This document shows positions 19,001 to 26,795 of a stretch of 64,000 nt of DNA, piece by piece. Made by a program: the position numbers and the translations under genes. The DNA is from Filimonas effusa (GTDB lineage: Bacteria; Bacteroidota; Bacteroidia; Chitinophagales; Chitinophagaceae): NCBI RefSeq assembly GCF_004118675.1, contig NZ_SDHZ01000001.1, positions 310,001 through 374,000 of the forward strand. Direction: 5' to 3'. Under the pieces are notes generated by a model, which did not search any database, was not told the DNA's origin, and saw nothing but the letters and a program-made list of their open reading frames with translations. Position 1 is the first letter of the stretch; each line of letters begins with the position of its first letter.

Positions 19001-19494
19001 GTGGGAGGCTGCAGGCTGCCGTCAAATCCCCAGAACTGTTCGGCATAATTAAACCCGATGAAGTTGGGATAATCACGGTAAAACTCTTCGTACATAGCGA
19101 TATCTGTTTCTGAAAAATGCTGGAACCCGCCACTGGACTGCTGTATCATAGCCCATACGCGATTTTCTGCGCATACCCTTAGCCATGACTTGGCAATTTC
19201 GTATCCGTTTTCAGCCTGCAGCCAACGGCTTGTAAGCCGGTCATGATTAATCGAAATGGAAATGTTGAACACGATATAAGGTCGAATATCCGCGGGAACC
19301 ATGTCGATGATCTTTTGTGGATCTGCCTGGTTCCAGGAATCGATGTGAATGAACCACGTAGGCTGCTGCGGTGAAATAGGACGGCGAAGCGGTGCGCCGG
19401 TTTGGCCATAGGTAGTGCCATGCAATAAGATAAAAAATAGTGCTGCCAGCCGGAAGATATATTCCCGGTACGCTTTGGGTAAATGAAATTTCAT
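16093..19494 (-). CDS. GH98-family endo-glycanase with three CBM-like modules and T9SS sorting tail
   Basis: 1133 residues. A signal peptide (to ~31) precedes a GH98-type catalytic region at ~45-370 (WFIHIDSWNQADPQKIID, RPYIVFNISISINHD, FIGFNYAEQFWGFDG, YLVVSWCPNQWNP, YDETGWSD) and a GH98 C-terminal domain to ~600. Three carbohydrate-binding-like modules follow: CBM6-type at ~618-750 (HEAELFDYKSI, YFDNIVV), then two ~125-residue CBM6/35-like copies at ~757 and ~895. Residues ~1055-1133 are a T9SS type-A sorting domain (IEIYPNPTQRNVTV). GH98 includes blood-group endo-beta-galactosidases and endo-xylanases acting on substituted arabinoxylan. Surrounding xylan genes favour the xylanase role; that is inference. 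It follows SusD on the same strand, with its own HTCS-type motif upstream. Confidence 0.83.
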   Translation of the reverse strand: MKFHLPKAYREYIFRLAALFFILLHGTTYGQTGAPLRRPISPQQPTWFIHIDSWNQADPQKIIDMVPADIRPYIVFNISISINHDRLTSRWLQAENGYEIAKSWLRVCAENRVWAMIQQSSGGFQHFSETDIAMYEEFYRDYPNFIGFNYAEQFWGFDGSLQPPTSNSYDPLSPAWTDRIALFAKLLQLSNRYGGYLVVSWCPNQWNPNINPIGMLKRNPDFAAACRNYTENYILCEKYTQQTYQYDMESTCLGAYLSGYAGQYGIRYDETGWSDSTGTNANFTLATGLAPHLEHIMLTGETVIDGPETIPINASREIGTATTADGFTTRRWEFYPQFHNISIDLFRKVLDGTVRIPTRREVIDRTKVVIVNDVNSGSNQDRYSTPQTLFEGLYRMDTDGNYELNKSFFKKTGRYPSIPLAYQLDDTDANSFQVKINKSAYATRWPSISSKVTEFNSLFPSEYMGTLYAGRHENGWVTYNPFKTNETATASIPFKYNTCSSMELSYSQYSAGIIKEYANRLNIYLNNYDNKVNTALKTDIIKIYGASSQPTWSFTERGSHQASTVSGNWSGGVFTLTVQHNGALDITINCSGTATGRLTSYTPSVLVTPSAPAVYNGPLQHEAELFDYKSISGNTINGVSGTVRNYTGQGYLRFGTNAAASIRDSIYLQHSGTYQLRTRYSLTGGNVNTIGLYVNGTSVGTPLFTQTDSNSNWALHTQTITLNAGTNTIEFRANAAAAYSVYFDNIVVQPVSSGGNIIQENTTGFCNVNGTIDTNNAGYTGAGFANTNNAAGTGIDWKINFASVGTKSFTFRYAGIDTRTANLLVNGSIVAANISLPSTGSWTTWSTVTVYANTIPGISDVRLEATGASGLPNVDYVEVVGGTAANCATAVTNYAIQENETGFCSLDGVVENNYPGFVGSGFANTNNATGAGINWKVNFSSAGSQTFTFRYASADARPGRLLINGAVAIATINFPATGSWSNWSTVTVTATTGAGVADVRLEATGSTGLGNIDYIAFTNGTPAACTTTASSIGMLLSITAPASDNTDLKLTESANSIEIYPNPTQRNVTVRLSSYWKAGDQLVLSDASGKPITAQRVKSNIEALHTATLAPGIYFINIYNSKGGHASLKLVKQ

Positions 19495-19645
19495 AGCTAA
19501 GCTTTAAATGTGATTAATAGATGTTTATGATTATTGTTTATCAACCGGAAATCGTCCGGCATGGTTGCGCAAGGAACGCACAAATGAGGTGGCATAGACA
19601 ATCGTTTTTGGTGCTTTGTATAAAGGTGCTGCTCCCTATACGATA

Positions 19646-19708
19646 ACAAATTAGCGTGGGATGGAGTTTTCAGGTGCGTTGATTGTCTTTAATAGTAGCA
19701 CAAATGTT
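19646..19708 (-). promoter_or_regulatory. HTCS-type motif and -7 box of GH98
   Basis: On the minus strand AACATTTGTGCTACT (19708 to 19694) matches the motif seen upstream of CE6, GH2, GH43 and the tandem SusC. Exactly 55 nt from its first base comes TAATTTGT (19653 to 19646), a near -7 box. The GH98 ATG is ~150 nt further. The second half-site is weak here. Confidence 0.6.
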
Positions 19709-19727
19709 AAGGGGCTACGATCTGATT

Positions 19728-19769
19728 AGGGCTGGCAGATTGTAACCAGGTTACGCTCATACCAGCCCT
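19728..19769 (-). terminator. Hairpin after the SusD gene
   Basis: AGGGCTGG (19728-19735) pairs with CCAGCCCT (19762-19769). The loop holds another palindrome, GTAACC-a-GGTTAC (19742-19754). It sits 41 nt after the SusD stop. There is no T-run on the minus strand, so it is either a weak terminator or an mRNA-stabilising hairpin that separates SusCD and GH98 expression. Confidence 0.45.
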
Positions 19770-19809
19770 TGCCTATGGATTGCTACTGACTGCAGGTAAC
19801 TATTGTCTG

Positions 19810-21552
19810 TTACAGGTAGCCGGGGTTTTGATCCAGTACAGCATCTTTGTTGGCATCGATAGCTGACTGTGGTATCGCATACAAGGTGAAGTTTTTAGTG
19901 AAAGGTGTACCTAAACTATAATAAGGATTATACTTTATGACCCTGTTGTAAAATACGTCCGCACCCAGGCGTCCAAGGGTTAGCCTGCGTTTTTCTTCTA
20001 CGCCCAATTCCCGGATACGCTCATCAAGAATGTAGTCCAGGGTAACCGCCGATGCACTTACTTTCGACGCGTTTGCCCGCGCTCTCACTACATTGATATC
20101 CGCAGCCGCCAGGTCTGTTTTGCTTTGTTTGAGATAGGCTTCTGCTCTTAGTAAATAGGTTTCTGCCAGTCGGAACATATATTGATCTGTATAAGTACCG
20201 CCGGAAGAGCCCGACAGCGCATAGGTAGCAGCGTTCGAATACAATGCCTTCGGATGATCGTAAGGGTTGGTTACTTTTGTTTGATAGCACGTAAGATACC
20301 TGCCGGGGAAGGTGGTCTGGCTATTTTCTCCCGTAAGAAAGGTGTAGCCTGCCGGAGGATTGTCGATATCGAGTGTATCTCCCAGTTCTTTATACAAAGT
20401 CTTGAAAGCAGGATTGTTGTAAGCAAACTTCCTTACAAAATTGTGATTCGCATTTCTGATATCTGTTTTAAAATCACTGGCCCACACTTCTTTGTCAAAG
20501 TGAGTGGTGGGTATGATGGAACCAATGCCACGGCCACCGGTATAGTCTCCTGTAGGCCAGTTGAATGGCGATTGGGTAAGCGAAACGCCGTTTTTATACA
20601 TTTTAAAAAGACTGGTTTGCGGAGCGCAATGCCTTTCGAGCAGGTAACTGCCTGGCGAACTCCAGATAGAGGTGATATCCGTGCCACCTCCCAAAACATC
20701 TACCTGCATTTGAATAACAAAAATGCCTTCTCTATTGCCGTAGGTCGAACGGTTCTGGTTGCCGGTACGATATAAATCCCAGTAAACATCACCAGGCTGT
20801 TCCGTAGCCCTTGAACCAAAGCGCTGTGTCATGAGTCCCAATGCCGGGTTGGAAATTACTTTCGTAGCAGCATCAACAGCTTCCTGCGCCTTGTCCTGGG
20901 CAAGATATAATTCTGATAACAAATGATACGCCGCAGGAGCGCTAACCTCGCCGTCTTTTACCGCCGTAATGTCCTTGAGGTTTTCGGCAGCGAACTTAAC
21001 ATCCTCTACAGCCTGGGCTATTGTTTGTTCCCTGGTAGCCCTTACATAGTTTGTCTTGGGCCCCAAAACTTCTTCTAACTGAAGTGGTACGCCTCCATAC
21101 AAATAAGCTAAGGTGCGGTAAGCTAACCCCCTGAAAAATTTAGCCTTCGCATTAAATAGCACCTGCTCGCTCTCCGGCACACTTGATTTGGGTAAACGAC
21201 TGATGATGGTATTGGACTGCGCAATCAGCAGGTACAGCTTGTCCCAGTGCGCCTGGGGTATGGCCGCAGAAGGACCATAGTTGGCGGCCAGGTTCGGTAC
21301 ACTGCTGCCGCTGCTGCCATTCCATACAAAGTCGGTTCCGAATAAATAGTCCATTACACTTCGCTCGCCATTACAATAGAACTCGTATCGTGTCAGGTAA
21401 TATAACTCATTAACGGCAAGATCAAAATCTGCTGACGTGCTGTAAGAGTTTTTGGAACTCATGAAATCACGCGGGGTTTCCTCCAGGAACGATTTCTCGT
21501 TGCAGGATCCCAATAGTAGGGCGCTTATCGCTATGTATATGATTTTTTTCAT
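19810..21552 (-). CDS. SusD/RagB-family surface glycan-binding lipoprotein (ECF locus)
   Basis: 580 residues with a lipoprotein signal peptide (ISALLLGSCNEKSFLEETP, Cys17). SusD motifs are LAVNELYYLTRYEF, KAKFFRGLAYRTLAYLYGGVPL, APAAYHLLSELYLAQDKAQEAV, MFRLAETYLLRAEAYLKQ and DERIRELGVEEKRRLTLGRLG. Length is in the normal range. It is the cell-surface lid and binding partner of the SusC encoded 11 bp upstream, in the minus-strand sigma-FecR-SusC-SusD row. The flanking GH98 and GH115 genes suggest decorated xylan oligosaccharides as ligand. Confidence 0.92.
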   Translation of the reverse strand: MKKIIYIAISALLLGSCNEKSFLEETPRDFMSSKNSYSTSADFDLAVNELYYLTRYEFYCNGERSVMDYLFGTDFVWNGSSGSSVPNLAANYGPSAAIPQAHWDKLYLLIAQSNTIISRLPKSSVPESEQVLFNAKAKFFRGLAYRTLAYLYGGVPLQLEEVLGPKTNYVRATREQTIAQAVEDVKFAAENLKDITAVKDGEVSAPAAYHLLSELYLAQDKAQEAVDAATKVISNPALGLMTQRFGSRATEQPGDVYWDLYRTGNQNRSTYGNREGIFVIQMQVDVLGGGTDITSIWSSPGSYLLERHCAPQTSLFKMYKNGVSLTQSPFNWPTGDYTGGRGIGSIIPTTHFDKEVWASDFKTDIRNANHNFVRKFAYNNPAFKTLYKELGDTLDIDNPPAGYTFLTGENSQTTFPGRYLTCYQTKVTNPYDHPKALYSNAATYALSGSSGGTYTDQYMFRLAETYLLRAEAYLKQSKTDLAAADINVVRARANASKVSASAVTLDYILDERIRELGVEEKRRLTLGRLGADVFYNRVIKYNPYYSLGTPFTKNFTLYAIPQSAIDANKDAVLDQNPGYL

Positions 21553-21563
21553 TGTATTTTCTA

Positions 21564-24500
21564 TTAGAGTGAGATATTGATCCCAAGGGTGAAACTCCTC
21601 ATAACCGGCCTGCCTTCGTAATCATTGCCGGATTTGTCGATAGTAGAGGTTCTGCCAATAGGGGTAACAGTGCCATAATTCGCTTCCGGATCCCATCCAT
21701 GCCATTTCGTAAACGTAAGCAGGTTTTTGCCGGTAACATATAGGTTTACATTCTGCACGCCTATAAGTGTAACTATTTTTTTGGGCAGATCATAAGCCAG
21801 CGACACATCCTGCAAACGAACGAAACTCCTGTCTTCATACCTTATAGGTTGTATCTTTCCAGCCGTAGGTGATGCCGAGTATATGCCGTCAGGATTGCTG
21901 GGCGACCATATGTTTTTGGTGAATTCATTTAAATGGTTGTTCATCCGCGCAGTATTATCCTGGATCAGCCAGGCATAGTTCTCGCCCAGGTACCCGTCTT
22001 TCCCACCTTGCACAGAATTGATAAAAAAGAACAGGGATACTCCTTTGTAAGAAAATTTATTCATAATGCCGAAACGGTACGCCGGATCAGTTTTGCCCAA
22101 AATGGTACGGTCGGCCTCACTTATCTCTCCTTCCCCTGTGATGTCATGAATTTTATAATTACCAATTGCGTATCCTGTAGGGATTTGATCTTTTACCTGG
22201 TATATGCCGTCAATTTTATAACCGTAAATGGCGCCTAACGATTTGCCGATAAAGAGACCGCTTGTTATCAGGTCCCCGGAACCGGTCAGCTCAAGCACTT
22301 TGTTCCTGTTGGCAGATATATTGAATGTAGTACTCCATTCGAAATCATGGTTTACAATATTGTCTGTGGTAACAGTGAATTCAATGCCCCGGTTTTGAAC
22401 ATTGCCAACATTCGATTTGATAGAAGAAAAACCCGTAATGGTCGGAATGGATACATCGTAAAGTAAATCGCTTGTTTTGGTTCTATATGCGTCGATAGTA
22501 CCCTTTACGCGGTCATTGAATAAACGAAAATCTAACCCTATATTATAACCACCTGTTTTTTCCCATTTCAGGTCGGGGTTTTCCATAGAACTGAGCTCCT
22601 GCCTTATTACAGTACTGCCTGCATCACCGAAAATATATCCGGCGCCGGTCGATACTTTTGCCAAAGACGAATAGCTGCTGGTCAGGTTACCGCTGATGCC
22701 ATATCCTCCGCGTAATTTCAGGTAATTAACGGCAGGTATTTTAAAGAAACGCTCGTCAGATATAACCCAGGCCAGGGCTACAGACGGAAATATGGCATTT
22801 TTCTGGTTAGCGGCAAAACCTGAAAAACCATCCCGTCTTACAGTTGCTGTTAACAGGTATTTGTTATCGTACCGGTAGTTGATACGTGCCATCTGGTACA
22901 AAGCAGAATTGTCATTGGCATCCGAATAGGCAAACTGGTTGGTGCCAAGTTCAAGGCTGTTGTATCCCAGCGTTAACCGGGAAAAATTCCTCGATTCCGC
23001 CCGTGTTTGTGAATAGTTGCTTGCTCTCGCGCCATAAACAAGTGTGGCTCCAATACCATGCCGGCCAACTTCTTTGTTGTAATTGACAATGTTATCTAAT
23101 GTGTAATTATAGTAGATCGATATGTCCTTAAAGGCTAACCCTGTTTGTGAATTTCCATAAGGGTCCGACTGGTAAGAGTTGTTGATCGTATAGTTGTTGC
23201 CATAATTGATCCGGTAGCTTAATCCTTTTACAGGTAGCTGTATCTCTGAGTACACATTGCCTATGAGATAATTATGTCTTTCCTGGTCGGTGACACCGGT
23301 TCCCATAAGAGGATTGCCTGCCGCATTTTCCATCGGGAATGGATTTAATGTGCCATCCGCTTTGTATGGCGTTACCAGCGGGTTCATCGTATACAATGTC
23401 CATAAAATGGGCTCAACACCATCCTGGTTGGCAAAAGAGCCCGATGCCTGTATGCCCACTTTCCACCATGGACGAATCTTGGCTTCCAGGTTGGCCCGAA
23501 CACTATTACGTTTAAAATTATCGTTTCGCAGGAAGTTTTTTTGATTGGTATTGCCATAAGATAATAAATAGGAAATAGCATCTGTACCACCGGAAATACT
23601 AACTCTGTTATCCAGGATAGATCCTTGTCTGGTAGCAGCTCCCCACCAGTCGAAATCCGTATCTACGATACTGCCATCCGGGTTCATGGTGCTTTTTACA
23701 GTAAGATAGTCGGTCATCTTAAAGGTCGGGTCTTCTTTGGTATAATCCGATGCTGCCGTATATGCTTTGTTCCACATGAGGTTTTTAAGGAACATAAGAT
23801 ATTGCCCCCGGTTCATAGTCGAATAGTTCTTTGTAGGGCTTTGAAAACTATAAGACGATGAAAGATTTATCCTGGCTTTACCTGCCTTGCCCTTTTTCGA
23901 AGTGATAAGCAATACGCCATTCGCTGCCTGTGCCCCGTAAACAGCCGTAGCGCTCGCGTCTTTAAGCACGTCTATTGATTCTATATCAGCAGGATTGATA
24001 GAAGAAAGTGAATTCTCATACACGATGCCATCCAATACAATCAAAACATTTGTATTGCCTGAAATGGTATTTCTGCCGCGTATAGAAATGCTTGGCGTGC
24101 CGCCCGCACTTGTAACCTGCCCGATATTCAGGCCGGGAACAGTGCCCTGTAAAGACTGTACTATGTTGGTGTTGGGCGATTTTTCAAAATCTTTGATGTT
24201 GGCGCTGATTACAGCTCCGGTTAAATCCCTTTTCTTTTGTGTGCCGTAGCCTATTACTACCACTTCATCCAGCCTGTTTTCTACCGATACCAATGTTATC
24301 CTGGCATAGTTATTATCTTTTACTGCCACTTCCGCAGCCTGGTAACCTACGCCGGTAATCACTAATACGGCGTTGCCGTCTTTTACATTGATGGTATAGG
24401 AGCCGTCTTCTTTGGTTGACACACCATTGGTAGTTCCTTTTTCCACCACGCTTATTGCAGCCAGCGGTAAGCCTTTGTCGTCCACTATTTTGCCGGATAT

Positions 24501-24890
24501 TCTAATGCTGGCAGCATCTTCCGTTTTGCCGGTTATCGCTACAAGATCGTCGTTTATTTTTTTATAGGAAAACAGGGTGTTTTGTAGCAGCAGCTGCATG
24601 ACATGGTCGATGGTGGCATTCCGGGCTACTACATCCACCTTGATGGTACTTTGCTTTACCTCCTCGTTATATACAAATCTGTAAGAGTGTTGTGATTCTA
24701 TTTTTTTCAAAATATCAGGAATAGTAGCGCCCCTGATATCCAGGTTTATTTTCTGCTGTGAGGCCCCCTCAAAAGCAGATACCTGGAACGATGTGATAAG
24801 TATGATTAAGATACTGAGTTTCATTACCGACAAGCATTTAATTAGCAATCGCCCGGGGCAAATACCGGCAGAGCAATCATATTTTTTCAT
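21564..24890 (-). CDS. SusC/RagA-family TonB-dependent transporter with STN domain (ECF locus)
   Basis: 1108 residues from the ATG at 24890; a TTG three codons upstream is less likely. The N-terminus is long (signal anchor near 23-43, LSILIILITSFQVSAF). An STN domain follows at ~50-120 (INLDIRGATIPDILKKIESQHSYRFVY), then a carboxypeptidase-like domain at ~130-210 (ISGKIVDDKGLPLAAISVVEKG) and a TonB-box region (RLDEVVVIGYGTQKKRDLTG). The plug has IVLDGIVYE, NPADIESIDVLKDASATAVYG and NGVLLITSKKG, and the beta-barrel ends MRSFTLGINISL. The STN domain pairs with the FecR encoded just upstream (25053). It probably imports a xylan-derived oligosaccharide, judged from its GH98 and GH115 neighbours. 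The FecR gap (162 bp) holds two hairpins. Confidence 0.93.
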   Translation of the reverse strand: MKKYDCSAGICPGRLLIKCLSVMKLSILIILITSFQVSAFEGASQQKINLDIRGATIPDILKKIESQHSYRFVYNEEVKQSTIKVDVVARNATIDHVMQLLLQNTLFSYKKINDDLVAITGKTEDAASIRISGKIVDDKGLPLAAISVVEKGTTNGVSTKEDGSYTINVKDGNAVLVITGVGYQAAEVAVKDNNYARITLVSVENRLDEVVVIGYGTQKKRDLTGAVISANIKDFEKSPNTNIVQSLQGTVPGLNIGQVTSAGGTPSISIRGRNTISGNTNVLIVLDGIVYENSLSSINPADIESIDVLKDASATAVYGAQAANGVLLITSKKGKAGKARINLSSSYSFQSPTKNYSTMNRGQYLMFLKNLMWNKAYTAASDYTKEDPTFKMTDYLTVKSTMNPDGSIVDTDFDWWGAATRQGSILDNRVSISGGTDAISYLLSYGNTNQKNFLRNDNFKRNSVRANLEAKIRPWWKVGIQASGSFANQDGVEPILWTLYTMNPLVTPYKADGTLNPFPMENAAGNPLMGTGVTDQERHNYLIGNVYSEIQLPVKGLSYRINYGNNYTINNSYQSDPYGNSQTGLAFKDISIYYNYTLDNIVNYNKEVGRHGIGATLVYGARASNYSQTRAESRNFSRLTLGYNSLELGTNQFAYSDANDNSALYQMARINYRYDNKYLLTATVRRDGFSGFAANQKNAIFPSVALAWVISDERFFKIPAVNYLKLRGGYGISGNLTSSYSSLAKVSTGAGYIFGDAGSTVIRQELSSMENPDLKWEKTGGYNIGLDFRLFNDRVKGTIDAYRTKTSDLLYDVSIPTITGFSSIKSNVGNVQNRGIEFTVTTDNIVNHDFEWSTTFNISANRNKVLELTGSGDLITSGLFIGKSLGAIYGYKIDGIYQVKDQIPTGYAIGNYKIHDITGEGEISEADRTILGKTDPAYRFGIMNKFSYKGVSLFFFINSVQGGKDGYLGENYAWLIQDNTARMNNHLNEFTKNIWSPSNPDGIYSASPTAGKIQPIRYEDRSFVRLQDVSLAYDLPKKIVTLIGVQNVNLYVTGKNLLTFTKWHGWDPEANYGTVTPIGRTSTIDKSGNDYEGRPVMRSFTLGINISL

Positions 24891-24920
24891 ATATTGCAAT
24901 TGTTTACAGATAATAGAATT

Positions 24921-24938
24921 ATTGCTTTTTCAAGCAAT
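24921..24938 (-). repeat. Short hairpin in the FecR-SusC gap
   Basis: ATTGCTT (24921-24927) / AAGCAAT (24932-24938) with a 4-nt loop, 31 nt upstream of the SusC start. It could affect translation initiation of SusC; no T-run follows on the minus strand. Confidence 0.35.
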
Positions 24939-24954
24939 AGGAAATTGTCTTAAG

Positions 24955-24988
24955 GCGGGATATGCTCGCAACATAACCCGCTTTTTTT
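24955..24988 (+). terminator. Hairpin with T-run in the FecR-SusC gap, plus-strand polarity
   Basis: GCGGGATATG (24955-24964) pairs with CATAACCCGC (24972-24981) with one A/A mismatch, followed by seven T (24982-24988) on the plus strand. As a terminator it acts only on plus-strand transcripts, yet both flanking genes are on the minus strand. In the minus-strand message it is a plain hairpin between FecR and SusC. Confidence 0.5.
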
Positions 24989-25052
24989 GTTTGGCTGCGT
25001 TATGTTTTGGTAGCTGGCTTCATGATGTGCAAGGTTTAATCGTTAGGAATTA

Positions 25053-26108
25053 TTAAAATATAAATACTGTATTTTTTTCTTTCTCTATTTTGTAGTTGAA
25101 GTTGCCCACATTTTTTAACGACTCCAGCACATCCTCCAGTCTGTCATTCTCAAACGTGCCGTTGTATAGCCTGAATCGTGTGGTTTTCTGTACTTCTATA
25201 GTTACATTGTACCAGCGTTCCAGCGTAGTTATAACATTCTCTAAAGTTTCCTGCTCAAATACCAGGCGGTTCTTTGTCCATTCTGTTTCTCTGGTGGTAG
25301 TATCTTTCTCGTTGATCTTACTACTGAAAAGCTCTGCTATGGGCATTTTGGCGGATACTCCGGTATTTAAGTCCGGTAACGTGTTTTGTACTACTATCTT
25401 TTCGCTGGGCTTTAGAATGATTGTATTCTTGCTGCTCTTTCTTTTTAATACTACCTCTATCGCTCCCTTCACTAATGTGGCTTCTGTGCTTTTTTCGTTG
25501 GCATAAGCTCTTACGTTGAACGCCGTACCCAGTACTTTTACCTCTATAGTGGAAGTATGTACTATAAAAGGAATTGCTTTGTTTTTAACAACATCGAAAT
25601 AAGCTTCTCCTACTAAACTAACTTCACGGTTTTTGATACCATAGTCTTCGTTGTAATTTAATCTGGAGTCTGCATTTAACCACGCTTTTGTACCATCGGG
25701 CAGTATAAGGCTGGTCTTTGATCCTTTCCTGGTAATGAATACATTATCAGCTACCGGAGCCGGGCTGTCTTTATTAAGCGTTTTGTTTATCAGGAAGGTG
25801 GCTGCCACTAAAAAAATCAAGGAGGCGGCTATGGCAGGTAACAACCGCTTGATACGACTGCTTTTCCTGATGAAAAGATTTTTTTCTCCATGTATTTTCC
25901 TGTTCAAAGAAAATAACGCCTCATTTACTGCCTGGCTTTCTATATCATATTTTAAATGGCTGCTAAAAACTTCATCCATGGCATCTGCCATGTAGGCGAA
26001 TGTTTCGTCTTGTTTTATTAATTCAGAAAGCTCCAGCTGCTCGGGGAGGGTGATGGCTCCCGACTGCTTTTGCATGAGAAGGTATTCGAATCTGTCATTA
26101 TGCGCCAC
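25053..26108 (-). CDS. FecR-family anti-sigma factor (ECF locus)
   Basis: 351 residues. The start is a GTG at 26108; the next in-frame ATG (26075) would cut into the conserved N-terminus (RFEYLLMQKQSGAITLPEQLEL), so GTG is preferred. A membrane helix sits at ~89-110 (LLPAIAASLIFLVAATFLI). The FecR domain is ~130-240 (LILPDGTKAWLNADSRLNYNEDY, VSLVGEAYFDVVKNK, TIEVKVLGTAFNVRAY). The C-terminal DUF4974 region (LVFEQETLENVITTLERWYN) contacts the STN domain of the transporter. It sequesters the ECF sigma encoded 88 bp upstream and relays signals from the SusC downstream. The gene order sigma, FecR, SusC, SusD is the standard one. Confidence 0.92.
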   Translation of the reverse strand: MAHNDRFEYLLMQKQSGAITLPEQLELSELIKQDETFAYMADAMDEVFSSHLKYDIESQAVNEALFSLNRKIHGEKNLFIRKSSRIKRLLPAIAASLIFLVAATFLINKTLNKDSPAPVADNVFITRKGSKTSLILPDGTKAWLNADSRLNYNEDYGIKNREVSLVGEAYFDVVKNKAIPFIVHTSTIEVKVLGTAFNVRAYANEKSTEATLVKGAIEVVLKRKSSKNTIILKPSEKIVVQNTLPDLNTGVSAKMPIAELFSSKINEKDTTTRETEWTKNRLVFEQETLENVITTLERWYNVTIEVQKTTRFRLYNGTFENDRLEDVLESLKNVGNFNYKIEKEKNTVFIF

Positions 26109-26196
26109 GTAAAAATCTATTTACATCCAATGACGCAATTCTTTACATTTTACCCCCAAAAAAAATGGAAATATTTTTTCGGTGCTTAAATAGCTT

Positions 26197-26781
26197 TCAG
26201 GAGCTTTTTATAAAATACTCCTTTGCTGTATTTTTTAATAGGTCGGTAAGCTTTTTTATTGCAATGGACATCTGGTTTTCAATGGTTTTAGCCGATACGT
26301 CCAGTAGCCTGGCTACTTCCGCGTATTTTAAACCATCTTCCTTGATTAATTTGAAAATCAACCTGCAACGGGGAGGAAGCGTGTTAATGGCATTACTTAC
26401 AGCGTTCAGGGTTTCCTTATCGATCAGTTTTAGATCCTGGTTATGCAGTTCGTATTTCAATGACTCTCCAATATCCTCCAGTGGTACTTTGCGTTTATAC
26501 CAGTCATAGTTCTTGGTGCGCATGTAACTCACTGCACTATGCTTGGTTGCTATATATAAATAAGCGGAAAGGTTGTTAATGGTAGGTAATATCTTTCTGT
26601 TTTCCCAAAGCTTTGCCATTACCTCTATGCACACATCTTCTGCCTGCTGCTTGTCTTCCAGGTAGGCTTGCGCGTAAGAAAGCAGCGCTGGATAGTACAT
26701 TCTGAAAAGCTCATTGAAAGCATTTTCATCTGAACTCTCAGCTATTTCGTTGATCAGGTATGGCAATCGTTCTTGAGGCAT
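26197..26781 (-). CDS. ECF RNA polymerase sigma factor (ECF locus)
   Basis: 194 residues from the ATG at 26781 (MPQERLPYLINEIAE). A longer upstream frame overlaps the GH115 gene and has no sigma features, so this start is preferred; it lies 15 bp after the GH115 stop. Region 2 covers ~15-90 (AFNELFRMYYPALLSYAQ, QQAEDVCIEVMAKLWENR, LSAYLYIATKHSAVSYM). Region 4 covers ~125-180 (LPPRCRLIFKLIKEDGLKYAEVARLLDVSAKTIENQM). It controls the STN-type SusC at 21564 together with FecR. Close coupling to GH115 suggests that an alpha-glucuronidase and the transport regulator share one transcript. Confidence 0.9.
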   Translation of the reverse strand: MPQERLPYLINEIAESSDENAFNELFRMYYPALLSYAQAYLEDKQQAEDVCIEVMAKLWENRKILPTINNLSAYLYIATKHSAVSYMRTKNYDWYKRKVPLEDIGESLKYELHNQDLKLIDKETLNAVSNAINTLPPRCRLIFKLIKEDGLKYAEVARLLDVSAKTIENQMSIAIKKLTDLLKNTAKEYFIKSS

Positions 26782-26795
26782 TAATAGGATAGATT

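Larger units (their letters stand above)
19495..19809 (-). other. 315-bp intergenic region upstream of GH98
   Basis: It carries the HTCS-type motif and -7 box (19646-19708), a GC-rich hairpin after SusD (19728-19769), and an imperfect palindrome CCGGAaatcgTCCGG (19545-19559) in the GH98 leader. It indicates that GH98 has its own promoter rather than depending only on read-through from SusD. Confidence 0.55.

Noticed and set aside
20182-20775. 197-codon plus-strand frame inside SusD
   Set aside because: Antisense to a clear SusD gene; its composition mirrors the real frame and no motif is visible.
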